A stretch of DNA of 64,000 nt, taken from positions 62,001 to 126,000 of the forward strand of contig CANPZC010000001.1 in the NCBI GenBank assembly GCA_947589355.1, written 5' to 3'. Position 1 is the stretch's first letter; each line of letters opens with the position of its first letter. The notes below the pieces were generated by a model. It was not told where the DNA came from. It made no database searches and worked only from the letters and a program-made list of their open reading frames with translations. Source of the stretch: an uncultured Clostridia bacterium (GTDB lineage Bacteria > Bacillota > Clostridia > Oscillospirales > Ruminococcaceae). Shown here piece by piece: positions 34,497-44,227 of this stretch. A program made the position numbers and the translations under genes.

Positions 34497-34548
34497 TTTA
34501 CGTCCCCCACTCAAATTATGTCGATTATTGTAGAATTATTACAAATTA

Positions 34549-34577
34549 AATATACTACCGCAGCCGTGTTGTGTCAA
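34549..34577 (-). promoter_or_regulatory. Promoter of the surface-protein gene
   Basis: On the minus strand TTGACA (34577-34572), 17 bases and TATATT (34554-34549), about 52 bases before the start codon. The CCCCTTGACA context resembles the two other promoters of this region. Confidence 0.8.
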
Positions 34578-34656
34578 GGGGTTAGAAGAAAGTTTAGAGG
34601 AATGCACAAAGATGACGTCAAAACCATTCTCGGAATCGTAAAAGTGTCACAAAATA

Positions 34657-35661
34657 TCATCGAACTAACATGGACTTAATAATTGTGCGGCATTTGTTTT
34701 TTATTTGCAAAACTGTGTGTATAATTTTAATTTGCCACATTGGTGCATATGCATAATATTTTATTCTTCGGATCCTATCGGTTACTTTTTCTAGCATTCC
34801 ATTATTTAAATATTTGTTAAATATTTCCGGCGTTAATCCAAGGTTCATTCGAGTCTTCAGACAAAAAGCATGAGAATCCAGTTTCATTTCATCCCAAGTA
34901 TTTTTAGGAACTTCATATTTTGTGTTATATATATCCGGGAGTTTATTTGTAAGATCTATTAGATTTTCTACCCAACACTCATAAAATCTTGGCATCCATG
35001 CCTGCTTTTTCTTTTTTGAAAATATGTTATTGTTTTTTACCTTAACTAAGGCAGCTTCTGTTCCATTTCTCGCAAAAGCTTCAAAGAAATAACCTATCCA
35101 CCCAAATCCGTAATTATGCCGATATTTAGTGTCATAATCTTTCATTAGAGTTTTATTGGTTTTAATTTCGCTGAATAACTCCAATTTGTATATTGACCAG
35201 CCGATACACGTTACCGATATAAATGCCTCTTTCAAAAAGCTAGATTTATCTGTAAACACCTTTCCGAAATTTTCTTGTTTTTTCCCCCAGTAAAATGCAA
35301 TATAATCTATGCCGTTTTTTATCAATGGAAAAACTTTTTCATCTAACTCGTCAAAATCCTGATACCTTGAATCTCCCGATACCCAAAGATATTTAGCATT
35401 AGACTCAAGTATCGGCAGCATTGGCTTATACCCTACCTCAGTTTCCGGAGGGACTTTAACATATTTGATTTTTTTGTGATCTTTGTTAAACTCTTTGATA
35501 AAATCTTCTGTTTTATTATTGGTGCTGCTGTCATATACAGAAAGTGAAATATTTCTTTTTATAACTTCTTCATAACAGAGCCTTAGCCATTCTTTAATAA
35601 AATCACGCCTGTTATATGTTACAATGGCTATTTCTAATTCGTTATCTTCAAAAATGGTCAT
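34657..35661 (-). CDS. GT2-like glycosyltransferase, end of arm B
   Basis: A 334-residue protein with a GT-A start LEIAIVTYNRRDFIKEWL, YDSSTNN and a WVSGDSRY segment in place of the usual DxD. The C-terminal part is basic and AT-rich in codon use (KNKCRTIIKSMLVR). It is the last gene of arm B and follows glf by 42 bases, so transfer of galactofuranose is a reasonable guess. Specificity cannot be read from the sequence. Confidence 0.75.
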   Translation of the reverse strand: MTIFEDNELEIAIVTYNRRDFIKEWLRLCYEEVIKRNISLSVYDSSTNNKTEDFIKEFNKDHKKIKYVKVPPETEVGYKPMLPILESNAKYLWVSGDSRYQDFDELDEKVFPLIKNGIDYIAFYWGKKQENFGKVFTDKSSFLKEAFISVTCIGWSIYKLELFSEIKTNKTLMKDYDTKYRHNYGFGWIGYFFEAFARNGTEAALVKVKNNNIFSKKKKQAWMPRFYECWVENLIDLTNKLPDIYNTKYEVPKNTWDEMKLDSHAFCLKTRMNLGLTPEIFNKYLNNGMLEKVTDRIRRIKYYAYAPMWQIKIIHTVLQIKNKCRTIIKSMLVR

Positions 35662-35703
35662 ACGTTTGCTCCTTCCAAAACGTTGATTTATGAAATATCA
35701 ATG

Positions 35704-36858
35704 CTATTCTTTCACTAATAACATATCGCTTACAAGCAAAGCACGCTCAAGTGCCTGATCCATGTTGTAATACTTAAAATCTGCAAGTCTGCCACAACAG
35801 TAAAGATTATTTATTTTATCCGCAAGTGTCCTGTATTTTTCATACTGAGCCATACTGCTTTCGGTAAGAACCGGATAATACGGTTCTTGCTTTACCCCGG
35901 CTTTATATGGGAGAGGGTATTCTATTTCATATGTAGTGCCGGAAACCTTTTTATCAGGAATCATTTTTTTGAATTCAACGATTCGCGTATATCCTTCTTC
36001 TTGAGGATAAGCGACAATAGCCATATCCTGACGGCTTTCAATATCTTCGTGTTTCATATGGAATTCGAGACTTCTGTAAGGAAGTGCACCGAATTTCATA
36101 TTGAAAAGTTCATCTATCGCGCCGGTATAAACCACTGGGAATGTACAGATCTTACCACAATATTTAAGTTTTCCCTCTTTAATAGAAATATAGTCAAGCG
36201 CTTCTCTGCAAAGCTCAACGGAAATATCGGGGTGGCAAAGTAAATTATTAAAAAAATCGGTATAACTTGTTTTGGGTAAAACCTGATATGTATCATCAAA
36301 ATAATCGGTGTTATAATCAAATCTCAATGGCACACGTTTCAACACGCTTGGATCAATCTCTTTGGCAGATACGCCCCATTGCTTTGAGGTATATAAGCTA
36401 TAATCATTATCAAAGAGAAATTTTGCATATTCACGCACCATTTCATCATCTGCCGAGAGAACTTCAAGCACAGTAGCAGTTTTTTTGCCTGGAAAGCTTT
36501 TTTCAATGCGCCTTTTTAATTCTTTCGCTTTCTCCGGCAGGTAGAAATCATCGATTGTTTTATAGTTGAACGGTGTTGGAGTACATTTGCCGTTGATCTC
36601 GGCACCGCAGCATATGCGGTAATCGCTCCATTCGGCAAATTTACTCATATAATTAAATAGTTTTTTATTTTCTGTATGAAAAACATGAGGCCCGTATTTA
36701 TGAACGACAATTCCGAATTCGTCAACATAGTCGTACATATTTCCACCTATATGAGATCGCCTGTCCCATATCTTAACTTTAAAGCCGTTCTCTGCTAGTC
36801 TGCGTGCGATCACGGCACCGGTTATTCCACATCCTACTACAAGAACATCAAAATTCAT
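35704..36858 (-). CDS. glf: UDP-galactopyranose mutase
   Basis: A 384-residue flavoprotein. The FAD-binding GCGITGAVIARRLAENG is at residues 9-25, followed by RRSHIGGNMYDY and GIVVHKYGPHVFHT, which are Glf signatures; NFPV-type and PYRSLEF segments and the C-terminal GRLADFKYYNMDQA complete the family pattern. Glf converts UDP-galactopyranose to UDP-galactofuranose, so the arm B glycan probably contains Galf. It is transcribed with the upstream epimerase genes, six bases apart. Confidence 0.95.
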   Translation of the reverse strand: MNFDVLVVGCGITGAVIARRLAENGFKVKIWDRRSHIGGNMYDYVDEFGIVVHKYGPHVFHTENKKLFNYMSKFAEWSDYRICCGAEINGKCTPTPFNYKTIDDFYLPEKAKELKRRIEKSFPGKKTATVLEVLSADDEMVREYAKFLFDNDYSLYTSKQWGVSAKEIDPSVLKRVPLRFDYNTDYFDDTYQVLPKTSYTDFFNNLLCHPDISVELCREALDYISIKEGKLKYCGKICTFPVVYTGAIDELFNMKFGALPYRSLEFHMKHEDIESRQDMAIVAYPQEEGYTRIVEFKKMIPDKKVSGTTYEIEYPLPYKAGVKQEPYYPVLTESSMAQYEKYRTLADKINNLYCCGRLADFKYYNMDQALERALLVSDMLLVKE

Positions 36859-36864
36859 AATAAT

Positions 36865-37437
36865 TCACGCTCTAATTATTTTTTTGTAATTCTTAAAGGT
36901 CATCAGATTTTTGTCTTTTTCACTGATAATAACCTTGTTTTCCCCACCAATAAGATCAAAAGGCCATTTTATGTTGATATCAGAATCGTTGTATATTATT
37001 CCGGAATCGCCATCACCGTAAAATACCTCGGCACATTTGTAGCTTACAACAGAATCTTCAATAACAAGATATCCATGTCCAAAGTATGCAGGGACGAGAA
37101 GACTGTTCATATTTTCGCCAGATAAATGGAATCCAAGCCACTTTCCAAATGTTTCTGAATCTGGTCGAAGATCGACTATAACATCATAAACGTGACCGCT
37201 TATGCAGCGAACAAGCTTTGGTTGCTGTTTTATAAGCTGAAAATGCATAGCTCTTATAACCCCACGTTTTGAAAGAGTATAAAATGTCTCTTTTAATTCG
37301 TGGTCTATTCCATTGGCACGAAATGTGTCTATATTATAATCTTTCACAAGCCCTCCGCGTTCGTCGCTTGCAAAAAAAGGTTTTATTAGGTACGCGCCGT
37401 TAAGTTCAAGCTTTTGAAAATTAAATTTCTGTATCAT
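36865..37437 (-). CDS. RmlC-like NDP-4-keto-6-deoxysugar epimerase
   Basis: Start at ATG 37437 gives 190 residues. The RmlC-type cupin motifs are present: SDERGGLVKDYN, FYTLSKRGVIRAMHFQ, DVIVDLRPDSETFGKW and LVPAYFGHGYLVIED. It differs clearly from the dTDP enzyme RfbC at 43670-44227. Its position after the CDP-glucose genes suggests that it epimerises CDP-4-keto-6-deoxyglucose. Its start lies upstream of the neighbouring stop region, with tight coupling. Confidence 0.8.
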   Translation of the reverse strand: MIQKFNFQKLELNGAYLIKPFFASDERGGLVKDYNIDTFRANGIDHELKETFYTLSKRGVIRAMHFQLIKQQPKLVRCISGHVYDVIVDLRPDSETFGKWLGFHLSGENMNSLLVPAYFGHGYLVIEDSVVSYKCAEVFYGDGDSGIIYNDSDINIKWPFDLIGGENKVIISEKDKNLMTFKNYKKIIRA

Positions 37438-37445
37438 ATTGTAAT

Positions 37446-38375
37446 TCAATCCTTGTTTCTGATTTTTTTGAGCCATTCAACAGTAAGCTTTATTCCCTCC
37501 TCAAAAGGAACACTCGCTTTAAATCCGGTATCTCTCATTAACTTTGAGGAATCATATGCTTCTGTCGGAAGAGGATTACCGTAATACGGTATTGCACCGA
37601 GATGAAGTTCGATATTTTTATCAATGGTATCTCTTATAATATAAATATAATCTTTCAGTTTCATAACTTTCCCACTGCCGAGATAATATGAAGCATTTGC
37701 CTTTCCCTTATCTGCTGCGAAATATATTGCCTTTGCAGTATCAGTTATATAGACAAAATCATAACTCTGTTCTCCGGTAGTAAAATCGGCGCTCTTGCCG
37801 TCAAGCATAAGATTTGCTGCCATATTCACAAAATTATTTGTCGTATTTCCGACACCGTATGTATTTGATAGATAGCACCATATGTGCTCTATGCCGAGAG
37901 AAGTGCACAAAGTTTTTGTCATCAGGTGAGCATAGATTTTGGCTATACCGTAAATGCTGACCGCATTTGGTGTTGCGCCGTCTGTCAGATGATAATTGAG
38001 AACGTCTTTTTCCGCCAAGGTTCCGGCACAAACAAAGCGCTTAATATTCATTTTCGAAATAGCCTCTATGGTTTTCATTGTATACAATACATTGTTAGTT
38101 TGCATAATGTAATCTGCACGTGCCGCACCAAAAGAGCCTACCCATGCAAGGTGAATACATATATCAATATTGTTGTCTGAAATTATCGACGGTAGCGCTG
38201 TAATATTCTCAAGTGAGCAGTAAACCAGTTCCACTCCGGGCAGTTCTTTTATACCGTCTATATATTCGTTTTTATTTTTTATGATAGCGTAAGTTTTAAC
38301 GCCCATCTCACTCATATATCTAAGCAATGCGGTGCCAATAAATCCATTTGCGCCAGTAACAATCGCTGTTTTCAT
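37446..38375 (-). CDS. NAD(P)-dependent nucleotide-sugar reductase/epimerase
   Basis: A 309-residue extended SDR with TGANGFIGTAL near residue 7, SIYGIAK carrying the Tyr-x3-Lys pair near residue 141, and a C-terminal EEGIKLTVEWLKK typical of the family. In this operon it would reduce the 4-keto group of the epimerised CDP-6-deoxyhexose. The exact sugar is not decidable. It starts immediately after the CDP-glucose dehydratase gene (one base gap). Confidence 0.8.
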   Translation of the reverse strand: MKTAIVTGANGFIGTALLRYMSEMGVKTYAIIKNKNEYIDGIKELPGVELVYCSLENITALPSIISDNNIDICIHLAWVGSFGAARADYIMQTNNVLYTMKTIEAISKMNIKRFVCAGTLAEKDVLNYHLTDGATPNAVSIYGIAKIYAHLMTKTLCTSLGIEHIWCYLSNTYGVGNTTNNFVNMAANLMLDGKSADFTTGEQSYDFVYITDTAKAIYFAADKGKANASYYLGSGKVMKLKDYIYIIRDTIDKNIELHLGAIPYYGNPLPTEAYDSSKLMRDTGFKASVPFEEGIKLTVEWLKKIRNKD

Positions 38376-38376
38376 C

Positions 38377-39429
38377 TTATCCCTCCAAAAACTTGTTTAT
38401 CTCTCTGTCCATCTCCGCAGGAATATCCTCGCCGTTGAGCCACGCTTTGTAAAACTGCGTGGTGTATTTCATGCACTCGTCTATATTCCAGCGAGGTTTC
38501 CAACCAAATGTGGCTTTTATCTTTGAGCAGTCAAGCTTAAGAAAATTAGCTTCGTGCGGAGCATTATTCTCTGCCTGATCTACCCACTCTGCGCCGTCGC
38601 CCCAGTACTTGCAGAAGAGGTCTACCAAGTTTCCTGTAGTAACGCAGTCGCAGTCGTCGGGCCCTACATTGTAAAAGCCTGCATAATGCTTATCTTCATA
38701 CTGTTTTGCAGCAATAGTAAGATATACCGCCAACGGCTCTAAAACGTGCTGATACGGGCGTGTAGAATACGGATTGCGAACGCCTATTTTTTCTCCTGCT
38801 TTCATAGCGCGAACGCAGTCGGGTATAATGCGGTCGCTCGCAAAATCTCCGCCGCCTATAACATTTCCTGCACGAGCGGTGGAAACGGAAATATCTCTGT
38901 CTGCAAAAAAGCTATTGATATAGCTGTGGGTAACTAGTTCAGAGCAAGATTTTGAGTTAGAATACGGGTCAAAACCGTCTAAAGGCTCGTCCTCTCGGTA
39001 GCCCCAGCACCATTCGTTATTTTTGTAAACTTTATCTGTAGTGACGTTAAGAACACTTTTAACGCATTTATTCTGCCGCACACATTCAAGCAGGTTGACA
39101 GTTCCCATAACGTTTGTTTCGTATGTATAGCGCGGATCTTTGTAACTTTCGCGTACAATAGGCTGCGCAGCAAGGTGCAGAACGATCTTCGGCTGAACAT
39201 CTGCAAAAACAGCTTTGAACTTGTCGAAATCTCGAATGTCAGCGATAACGCTGTTCATTTTTCCGTCAAGCCCCGAGATGCCAAACAAATTCGGCTGTGT
39301 GGGCGGCTGTAGGCTGTAACCCGTAACTTCCGCGCCGGCGTTTACAAGCATTTTGCACAGCCATGTGCCTTTGAAGCCCGTGTGACCGGTCACGAGAACG
39401 CGTTTGTTTTTATAAAATGACAGATCCAT
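38377..39429 (-). CDS. rfbG: CDP-glucose 4,6-dehydratase
   Basis: A 350-residue extended SDR. TGHTGFKGTWLCKML at the N-terminus, the catalytic Tyr-Lys region in DPYSNSKSCSE, and NVIGGGDFASDRIIPD are specific for CDP-glucose 4,6-dehydratase. It converts CDP-glucose to CDP-4-keto-6-deoxyglucose. It directly abuts the cytidylyltransferase gene. No CDP-6-deoxy-L-threo-D-glycero-4-hexulose-3-dehydrase (E1/RfbH) is present, so a 3,6-dideoxyhexose is not the expected product. Confidence 0.93.
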   Translation of the reverse strand: MDLSFYKNKRVLVTGHTGFKGTWLCKMLVNAGAEVTGYSLQPPTQPNLFGISGLDGKMNSVIADIRDFDKFKAVFADVQPKIVLHLAAQPIVRESYKDPRYTYETNVMGTVNLLECVRQNKCVKSVLNVTTDKVYKNNEWCWGYREDEPLDGFDPYSNSKSCSELVTHSYINSFFADRDISVSTARAGNVIGGGDFASDRIIPDCVRAMKAGEKIGVRNPYSTRPYQHVLEPLAVYLTIAAKQYEDKHYAGFYNVGPDDCDCVTTGNLVDLFCKYWGDGAEWVDQAENNAPHEANFLKLDCSKIKATFGWKPRWNIDECMKYTTQFYKAWLNGEDIPAEMDREINKFLEG

Positions 39430-40209
39430 TTAGTCCTCCCAAATCTTCCACGGCGCTTTTCCCGATGCCCAAAGTTCCTCAAGCTTGTCCTTTTCACGCT
39501 TGGTATCCATGCACTGCCAGAAGCCCTTGTGGACATATCCTGACAGTTGATTATCTGCTACAAGCCTGTTTAACGGTTCACGTTCAAAAATTGAGTCATC
39601 GCCGTCAATGTAGTCAAAAATCTTGGGCTCAAACACCATAAAACCGATATTTATAAGGTCACCGTCAAAGTCGGATTTTTCTCTGAATGCAGTGATGCTG
39701 CCGTCTGCTCCGATATCCACAACGCCCTTGCTCTGCCCGAAATTGTACATAGACATCGTGCCGATCTTGCCGTGTTCACGGTGAAAATTTAAAAGCTTAG
39801 TAATATTAATATCACCGACTGCATCGCCATATGTAAGCATAAATGTTTCGTCGCCTACATAGTTCTTGACTCGTTTGATTCGACCGCCGGTCATTGTATT
39901 CAGCCCCGTGTCCACCACAGTCACTTTCCATGGCTCTGCATTTTTGTTGTGGACAATTATTTCATTGCCGTTTGTAAAATCAAAGGTTATGTCAGAAGTA
40001 TGTATAAAATAATTTGCAAACCATTCCTTTATTACGTGCTGCTTGTACCCCGCGCAGATGATAAATTCGTTAATTCCATGCGCTGAGTAGCCTTTCATTA
40101 TGTGCCATAGTATAGGCATTTCGCCGATCTCTATCATCGGCTTGGGCTTATATGCGGATTCTTCCGATATCCGCGTGCCGAAACCGCCGGCGAGTAATAT
40201 TAGTTTCAT
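39430..40209 (-). CDS. rfbF: Glucose-1-phosphate cytidylyltransferase
   Basis: A 259-residue nucleotidyltransferase with LLAGGFGTRISEESAYKPKP at the N-terminus, MLTYGDAVGDINI carrying the metal-binding Asp, and the C-terminal FWQCMDTKREKDKLE segment specific for RfbF. It makes CDP-glucose from CTP and glucose-1-phosphate. It starts the CDP-sugar block of arm B, 62 bases after the flippase stop. Confidence 0.95.
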   Translation of the reverse strand: MKLILLAGGFGTRISEESAYKPKPMIEIGEMPILWHIMKGYSAHGINEFIICAGYKQHVIKEWFANYFIHTSDITFDFTNGNEIIVHNKNAEPWKVTVVDTGLNTMTGGRIKRVKNYVGDETFMLTYGDAVGDINITKLLNFHREHGKIGTMSMYNFGQSKGVVDIGADGSITAFREKSDFDGDLINIGFMVFEPKIFDYIDGDDSIFEREPLNRLVADNQLSGYVHKGFWQCMDTKREKDKLEELWASGKAPWKIWED

Positions 40210-40271
40210 TTCTTTTGTTCCTTCCTGATCTATATAAGTTTATTATATACGCTTTAAATTTTAATTGAGAG

Positions 40272-41747
40272 TTATCTTTCATTATCTTCATGCGATGCAA
40301 GTCGTTTTTTTAATGATGCATAGCAACTTTTAACTATGTTCGATGTAAACTCATCGCGTAGTATTAGAAGTAAAATGAAATAACTTGCAATTCCACACAA
40401 CACAGATGCGAAAACACGCATAATATATTTATTAATAATGCTCTTCAAAATGACTACGATTACTGCCATAACCACAGATGCAAATGCCGGGCGCAAAATT
40501 AGTGTAAAGTTACTCAAATCATGATACTCTTTTTTTAAATAACGAATACAAAGAATTGCAATGCAAATTTGAGAAGCCATTGTTGTAATAGCGGCAGCAT
40601 TGATCCCAAACTTAGGAATAAAAATAATATTCGCAACAATATTGATTACTGCGGAAATAGAGCATGCAAATAAACATATTTTGTCTTTCCCGGCAGCTAA
40701 GAGGTTAATATTTATAATGTAATTATTTATTATTGCTGTGGCTAAAGATAATGATAAAAGTCGCAATGTAAAGGCAGCCTCAATATAACTTGAGCCTCCG
40801 ACAGCATAAATCACCTCAGGGCTTAAAATAAACAACCCAACTACACAAGGTATACCGAAAACTGCCGAAAACTGTATTACATATTTTAGGATTTTTTTAA
40901 CATCATCGACTTTATGCTCTGAATATGCAACACTTAACTGAGCCATAACGACCCAAGTAATGGAACCCATTATTTGATTTAAAATACTATAAATCTTCAC
41001 TGCCGTACTGTATAATCCCACTTGGTAATCTCCCAAAGTCAAACCAATAATTGTGGTATCACTCATTACAAAGATCTGTTGCGCTAAAAGCATGGCAAAC
41101 AATCCAAGAATAGGTGGCAGATGCTTTTTTAAGTTACATTTAAAAGTAAATCTTGTTTTACAGTATTTTCGCCGATATATTATGTTTAAAATATTACCTC
41201 CGCTTGATGATAAAACAGTTATTATAGCATATTTAAAATAATCATTTGGCTCTCTCACAAAGATAAACATTAGGATCACAGAAATTACTTGAAAAGCTAC
41301 AGTTCGTATCGTGATATACTTGAAATCTTCCATAGCTGTATTGAGCCAATCTGCGCCCAATGTTGTAAAAATAACAGACATACTTTGGATCATTATGAGA
41401 AGCCTGTAATCGCGAAGCTTTCCGTATAATAAAAGAAAAAGCGCTAAAACAATATATGCGATAAATGTAGTAAACAAATTTATCGATATGATCTCCCCGG
41501 ATAGCTTTCCTAGTTCTTCTCTGTCATTTTTTACTTTTGAGCATTCTCTTATCGCATAAGTTGTAACTCCGAGAGTAGCAAGCAAAGATATATAACCTAC
41601 AATAGAATTTCCAAAGTTTATTTTGCCGATGTTTTCCGGTTGCAAAACTCGTGAAATATACGGAAACGTAATTATCGGAAATAAAATAGTTGATGCTGTT
41701 TTTATTATGTTATATACCGTATTCTTCTTTATACTTGCGCTGCTCAT
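40272..41747 (-). CDS. Polysaccharide flippase Wzx, arm B
   Basis: ATG 41747 follows GGAGAA. The 491-residue protein has 12-14 hydrophobic segments and the N-terminal pattern FPIITFPYISRVLQPENIGK found in Wzx flippases. It would export the arm B repeat unit. It is only distantly similar to the arm A flippase, as expected for a different glycan. Strongly AT-rich. Confidence 0.9.
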   Translation of the reverse strand: MSSASIKKNTVYNIIKTASTILFPIITFPYISRVLQPENIGKINFGNSIVGYISLLATLGVTTYAIRECSKVKNDREELGKLSGEIISINLFTTFIAYIVLALFLLLYGKLRDYRLLIMIQSMSVIFTTLGADWLNTAMEDFKYITIRTVAFQVISVILMFIFVREPNDYFKYAIITVLSSSGGNILNIIYRRKYCKTRFTFKCNLKKHLPPILGLFAMLLAQQIFVMSDTTIIGLTLGDYQVGLYSTAVKIYSILNQIMGSITWVVMAQLSVAYSEHKVDDVKKILKYVIQFSAVFGIPCVVGLFILSPEVIYAVGGSSYIEAAFTLRLLSLSLATAIINNYIININLLAAGKDKICLFACSISAVINIVANIIFIPKFGINAAAITTMASQICIAILCIRYLKKEYHDLSNFTLILRPAFASVVMAVIVVILKSIINKYIMRVFASVLCGIASYFILLLILRDEFTSNIVKSCYASLKKRLASHEDNER

Positions 41748-41761
41748 TTTAATTCTCCGAT

Positions 41762-42643
41762 TCAACCATGTATTACACCGCTCAGGGTGTTTCGCCAATC
41801 TTCTAATTCACAATGCAAATTTGTCTTGATTTTCGATTTATCCAACCTCGAATTAAACGGTCTCTTCGCTTTTGAAATGCCATATTCAGCCGTTGTAACA
41901 GGAATAACTTTTGTATCTTTGCCTGCCTGACGGAAAATCTCCTCTGCAAACTCCGCCCAGCTTATGTAACCGCCCTCGTTAGAGGCGTGATATATGCCGT
42001 ATTTCTCAGCTTCTGCCATATCCGCAAGCAGTCTTGCAAGGTCGGGTGTGTATGTAGGAGTGCCTATCTGATCGTTTACTACCCGTATTTCTTTGTACTT
42101 TTCAGATAGCTTCAGCATCGTTTTTACGAAATTGTTCCCGTGGCTGCCGAACACCCAGCTGGTGCGCACTATGTAATACTTTTCAAGAGTGTTTCTTACC
42201 GCAAATTCGCCTTGAAGTTTTGTTTCACCATAATAGTTGAGTGGAGCAAAGTCCTCACAGTCGGGACTCCAAGGTTCTGTGCCCTCTCCACTAAAAACAT
42301 AGTCAGTGGAAATGTAGATCATCTTGCAGCCGGTTTCTTTGCAAGCCTGAGCAATATACTTTGTTCCAAGAACGTTTATCGCGTATACTTTCGGCTTGTT
42401 TTCCTCATCTTCCGCAGCATCAACGGCTGTCCACGCAGCACAGTGAATTACTGCATCCGGCTTTATCGTTGTTATTGCTTCGCGTACAGCGTTCTCGTCG
42501 GTGATGTCAAGCTGTATGTATTTGCAGTCCTGTTCAAAGCTGTCTGAAATATCGGTCGCTGTAGGATCGTGACCGCGCTTTTTAAGCTCCAATATCATAT
42601 CCCAACCAAGCTGACCGTTTGCGCCTGTTACTAATACTTTCAT
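41762..42643 (-). CDS. rfbD: dTDP-4-dehydrorhamnose reductase
   Basis: ATG 42643 with AGGTGA upstream gives 293 residues. It has the cofactor motif TGANGQLGWD, IYISTDYVFSG, the catalytic Tyr-Lys in NYYGETK and RTSWVFG. It completes dTDP-L-rhamnose synthesis. The gene order rfbA-rfbC-rfbB-rfbD is complete within arm B and GC-richer than the transferases around it. Confidence 0.94.
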   Translation of the reverse strand: MKVLVTGANGQLGWDMILELKKRGHDPTATDISDSFEQDCKYIQLDITDENAVREAITTIKPDAVIHCAAWTAVDAAEDEENKPKVYAINVLGTKYIAQACKETGCKMIYISTDYVFSGEGTEPWSPDCEDFAPLNYYGETKLQGEFAVRNTLEKYYIVRTSWVFGSHGNNFVKTMLKLSEKYKEIRVVNDQIGTPTYTPDLARLLADMAEAEKYGIYHASNEGGYISWAEFAEEIFRQAGKDTKVIPVTTAEYGISKAKRPFNSRLDKSKIKTNLHCELEDWRNTLSGVIHG

Positions 42644-42647
42644 CTTT

Positions 42648-43667
42648 TCACCTGCTGCCATACATCTTCTCATAATAATCCCGATACTCACCGGAGATAA
42701 TAGTCTCCCACCATTCGCGGTTTTCAAGATACCATTTTATTGTTTTCTTTATGCCGTCTGCAAATTTAGTTTCCGGCAGCCAGCCGAGTTCGTTGTGTAT
42801 CTTTGTCGGGTCTATAGCATATCGCATATCGTGTCCTTTGCGGTCGGTAACATATGTAATGAGGGATTCGGGCTTGCCAAGCTCTTTACAGATAAGCTTC
42901 ACAATGTCTATGTTTCTCATCTCATTGTGTCCGCCCACATTGTACACCTCGCCGACTTTTCCTTTGTGTATGATCAGATCTATCGCACGGCAGTGATCTT
43001 CAACATACAGCCAGTCACGAACGTTTTCACCCTTGCCGTAAACAGGAAGAGGCTTGTCCGCAAGCGCATTCGCTATCATCAGCGGAATGAGTTTTTCCGG
43101 AAAGTGGTAAGGCCCATAGTTGTTAGAACAGCGGCTTATCGTAACAGGCAAATCAAACGTTCTGTGATACGCCATAACAAGCAGATCTGCTGATGCTTTT
43201 GAAGCAGAATACGGAGAACTTGTATGTATCGGCGTTTCTTCTGTAAAGAATAAGTCGGGTCTGTCAAGAGGAAGATCACCGTACACCTCATCGGTAGATA
43301 CCTGGTGATAGCGCGTTATACCATACTTTCTGCAAGCGTCCATAAGCACCTGCGTACCGAGAATATTTGTCTGCAAAAAGACTTCGGGGTTCTCTATAGA
43401 CCTGTCTACATGGCTTTCTGCTGCAAAGTTTACCACTATATCGGGGTTTTCTTCTTCAAACAGTCTGTAAACTCCCTCGCGGTCGCAGATATCAAGCTTT
43501 ACAAATCTGAAATTCGGCTCATTCATCACAGGCTCTAGGGTGGACAGGTTTCCTGCATACGTCAGCTTGTCCAGACAAATAATGCGGTAATTCGGATATG
43601 CTTTGAGCATATGAAAGATAAAATTGCTGCCTATAAATCCGGCACCGCCGGTTACGATGATCGTCAT
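42648..43667 (-). CDS. rfbB: dTDP-glucose 4,6-dehydratase
   Basis: ATG 43667 is preferred because GAGGTG lies six bases upstream. The 339-residue protein has TGGAGFIGSNF, AAESHVDRSIENP, the catalytic YSASKASAD and RCSNNYGPYHFPEKLIP. It is the second step of dTDP-rhamnose synthesis. The start lies at the rfbC stop, indicating coupling. Confidence 0.96.
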   Translation of the reverse strand: MTIIVTGGAGFIGSNFIFHMLKAYPNYRIICLDKLTYAGNLSTLEPVMNEPNFRFVKLDICDREGVYRLFEEENPDIVVNFAAESHVDRSIENPEVFLQTNILGTQVLMDACRKYGITRYHQVSTDEVYGDLPLDRPDLFFTEETPIHTSSPYSASKASADLLVMAYHRTFDLPVTISRCSNNYGPYHFPEKLIPLMIANALADKPLPVYGKGENVRDWLYVEDHCRAIDLIIHKGKVGEVYNVGGHNEMRNIDIVKLICKELGKPESLITYVTDRKGHDMRYAIDPTKIHNELGWLPETKFADGIKKTIKWYLENREWWETIISGEYRDYYEKMYGSR

Positions 43668-43669
43668 AA

Positions 43670-44227
43670 TCACACCTCAAAAGTTATTTTTGATTCGCTG
43701 AGTTTCGGGTGATGCTTGTCCTTTTCACTCAGGATAGGTTCACCGTCAAACTGCCAGTCTACGCCGATATCGGGGTCGTTCCACATGATCCCGCCCTCGT
43801 CTTCGGGGTGATAAAACTCATCACACTTATATGCAAATTCAGCAGTATCGGATATAACTACAAAACCGTGCGCAAACCCTCTGGGTACCATAAACTGGCG
43901 TTTGTTCTCCTCCGAAAGAAGCGCTCCGACCCATTTGCCATATGTACCGCTTCCTTTTCTCAGGTCAACTGCAACGTCAAATACCTCGCCTTTCAGAACA
44001 CGCACCAATTTTGCCTGCGGATACTTTTTCTGAAAGTGCAGTCCGCGCAAAACGCCTTTTCTTGAGCTTGACTGGTTATCCTGAACGAAAGTATAATCAA
44101 GTCCTGCTGCCTTGAAGTCGGCTTCATTATATGTTTCAGCAAAATAGCCGCGGTCGTCTCCATATACGGTCGGCTCGATGATATACACGCCGTCTATATC
44201 TGTTTTGATAAAATTGAACTTTCCCAT
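43670..44227 (-). CDS. rfbC: dTDP-4-dehydrorhamnose 3,5-epimerase
   Basis: A 185-residue cupin-fold enzyme of standard length. DDRGYFAETYN, QDNQSSSRKGVLRGLHFQ, DVAVDLRKGSGTYGKW and VPRGFAHGF are the diagnostic RmlC motifs. It lies between rfbA and rfbB and overlaps or abuts both. Confidence 0.96.
   Translation of the reverse strand: MGKFNFIKTDIDGVYIIEPTVYGDDRGYFAETYNEADFKAAGLDYTFVQDNQSSSRKGVLRGLHFQKKYPQAKLVRVLKGEVFDVAVDLRKGSGTYGKWVGALLSEENKRQFMVPRGFAHGFVVISDTAEFAYKCDEFYHPEDEGGIMWNDPDIGVDWQFDGEPILSEKDKHHPKLSESKITFEV

Noticed and set aside
37446..43667. Reading all SDR genes of arm B as one dTDP-rhamnose pathway
   Set aside because: The CDP-glucose dehydratase signature and RfbF sequence show a separate CDP-sugar branch in addition to the complete rfbACBD set.
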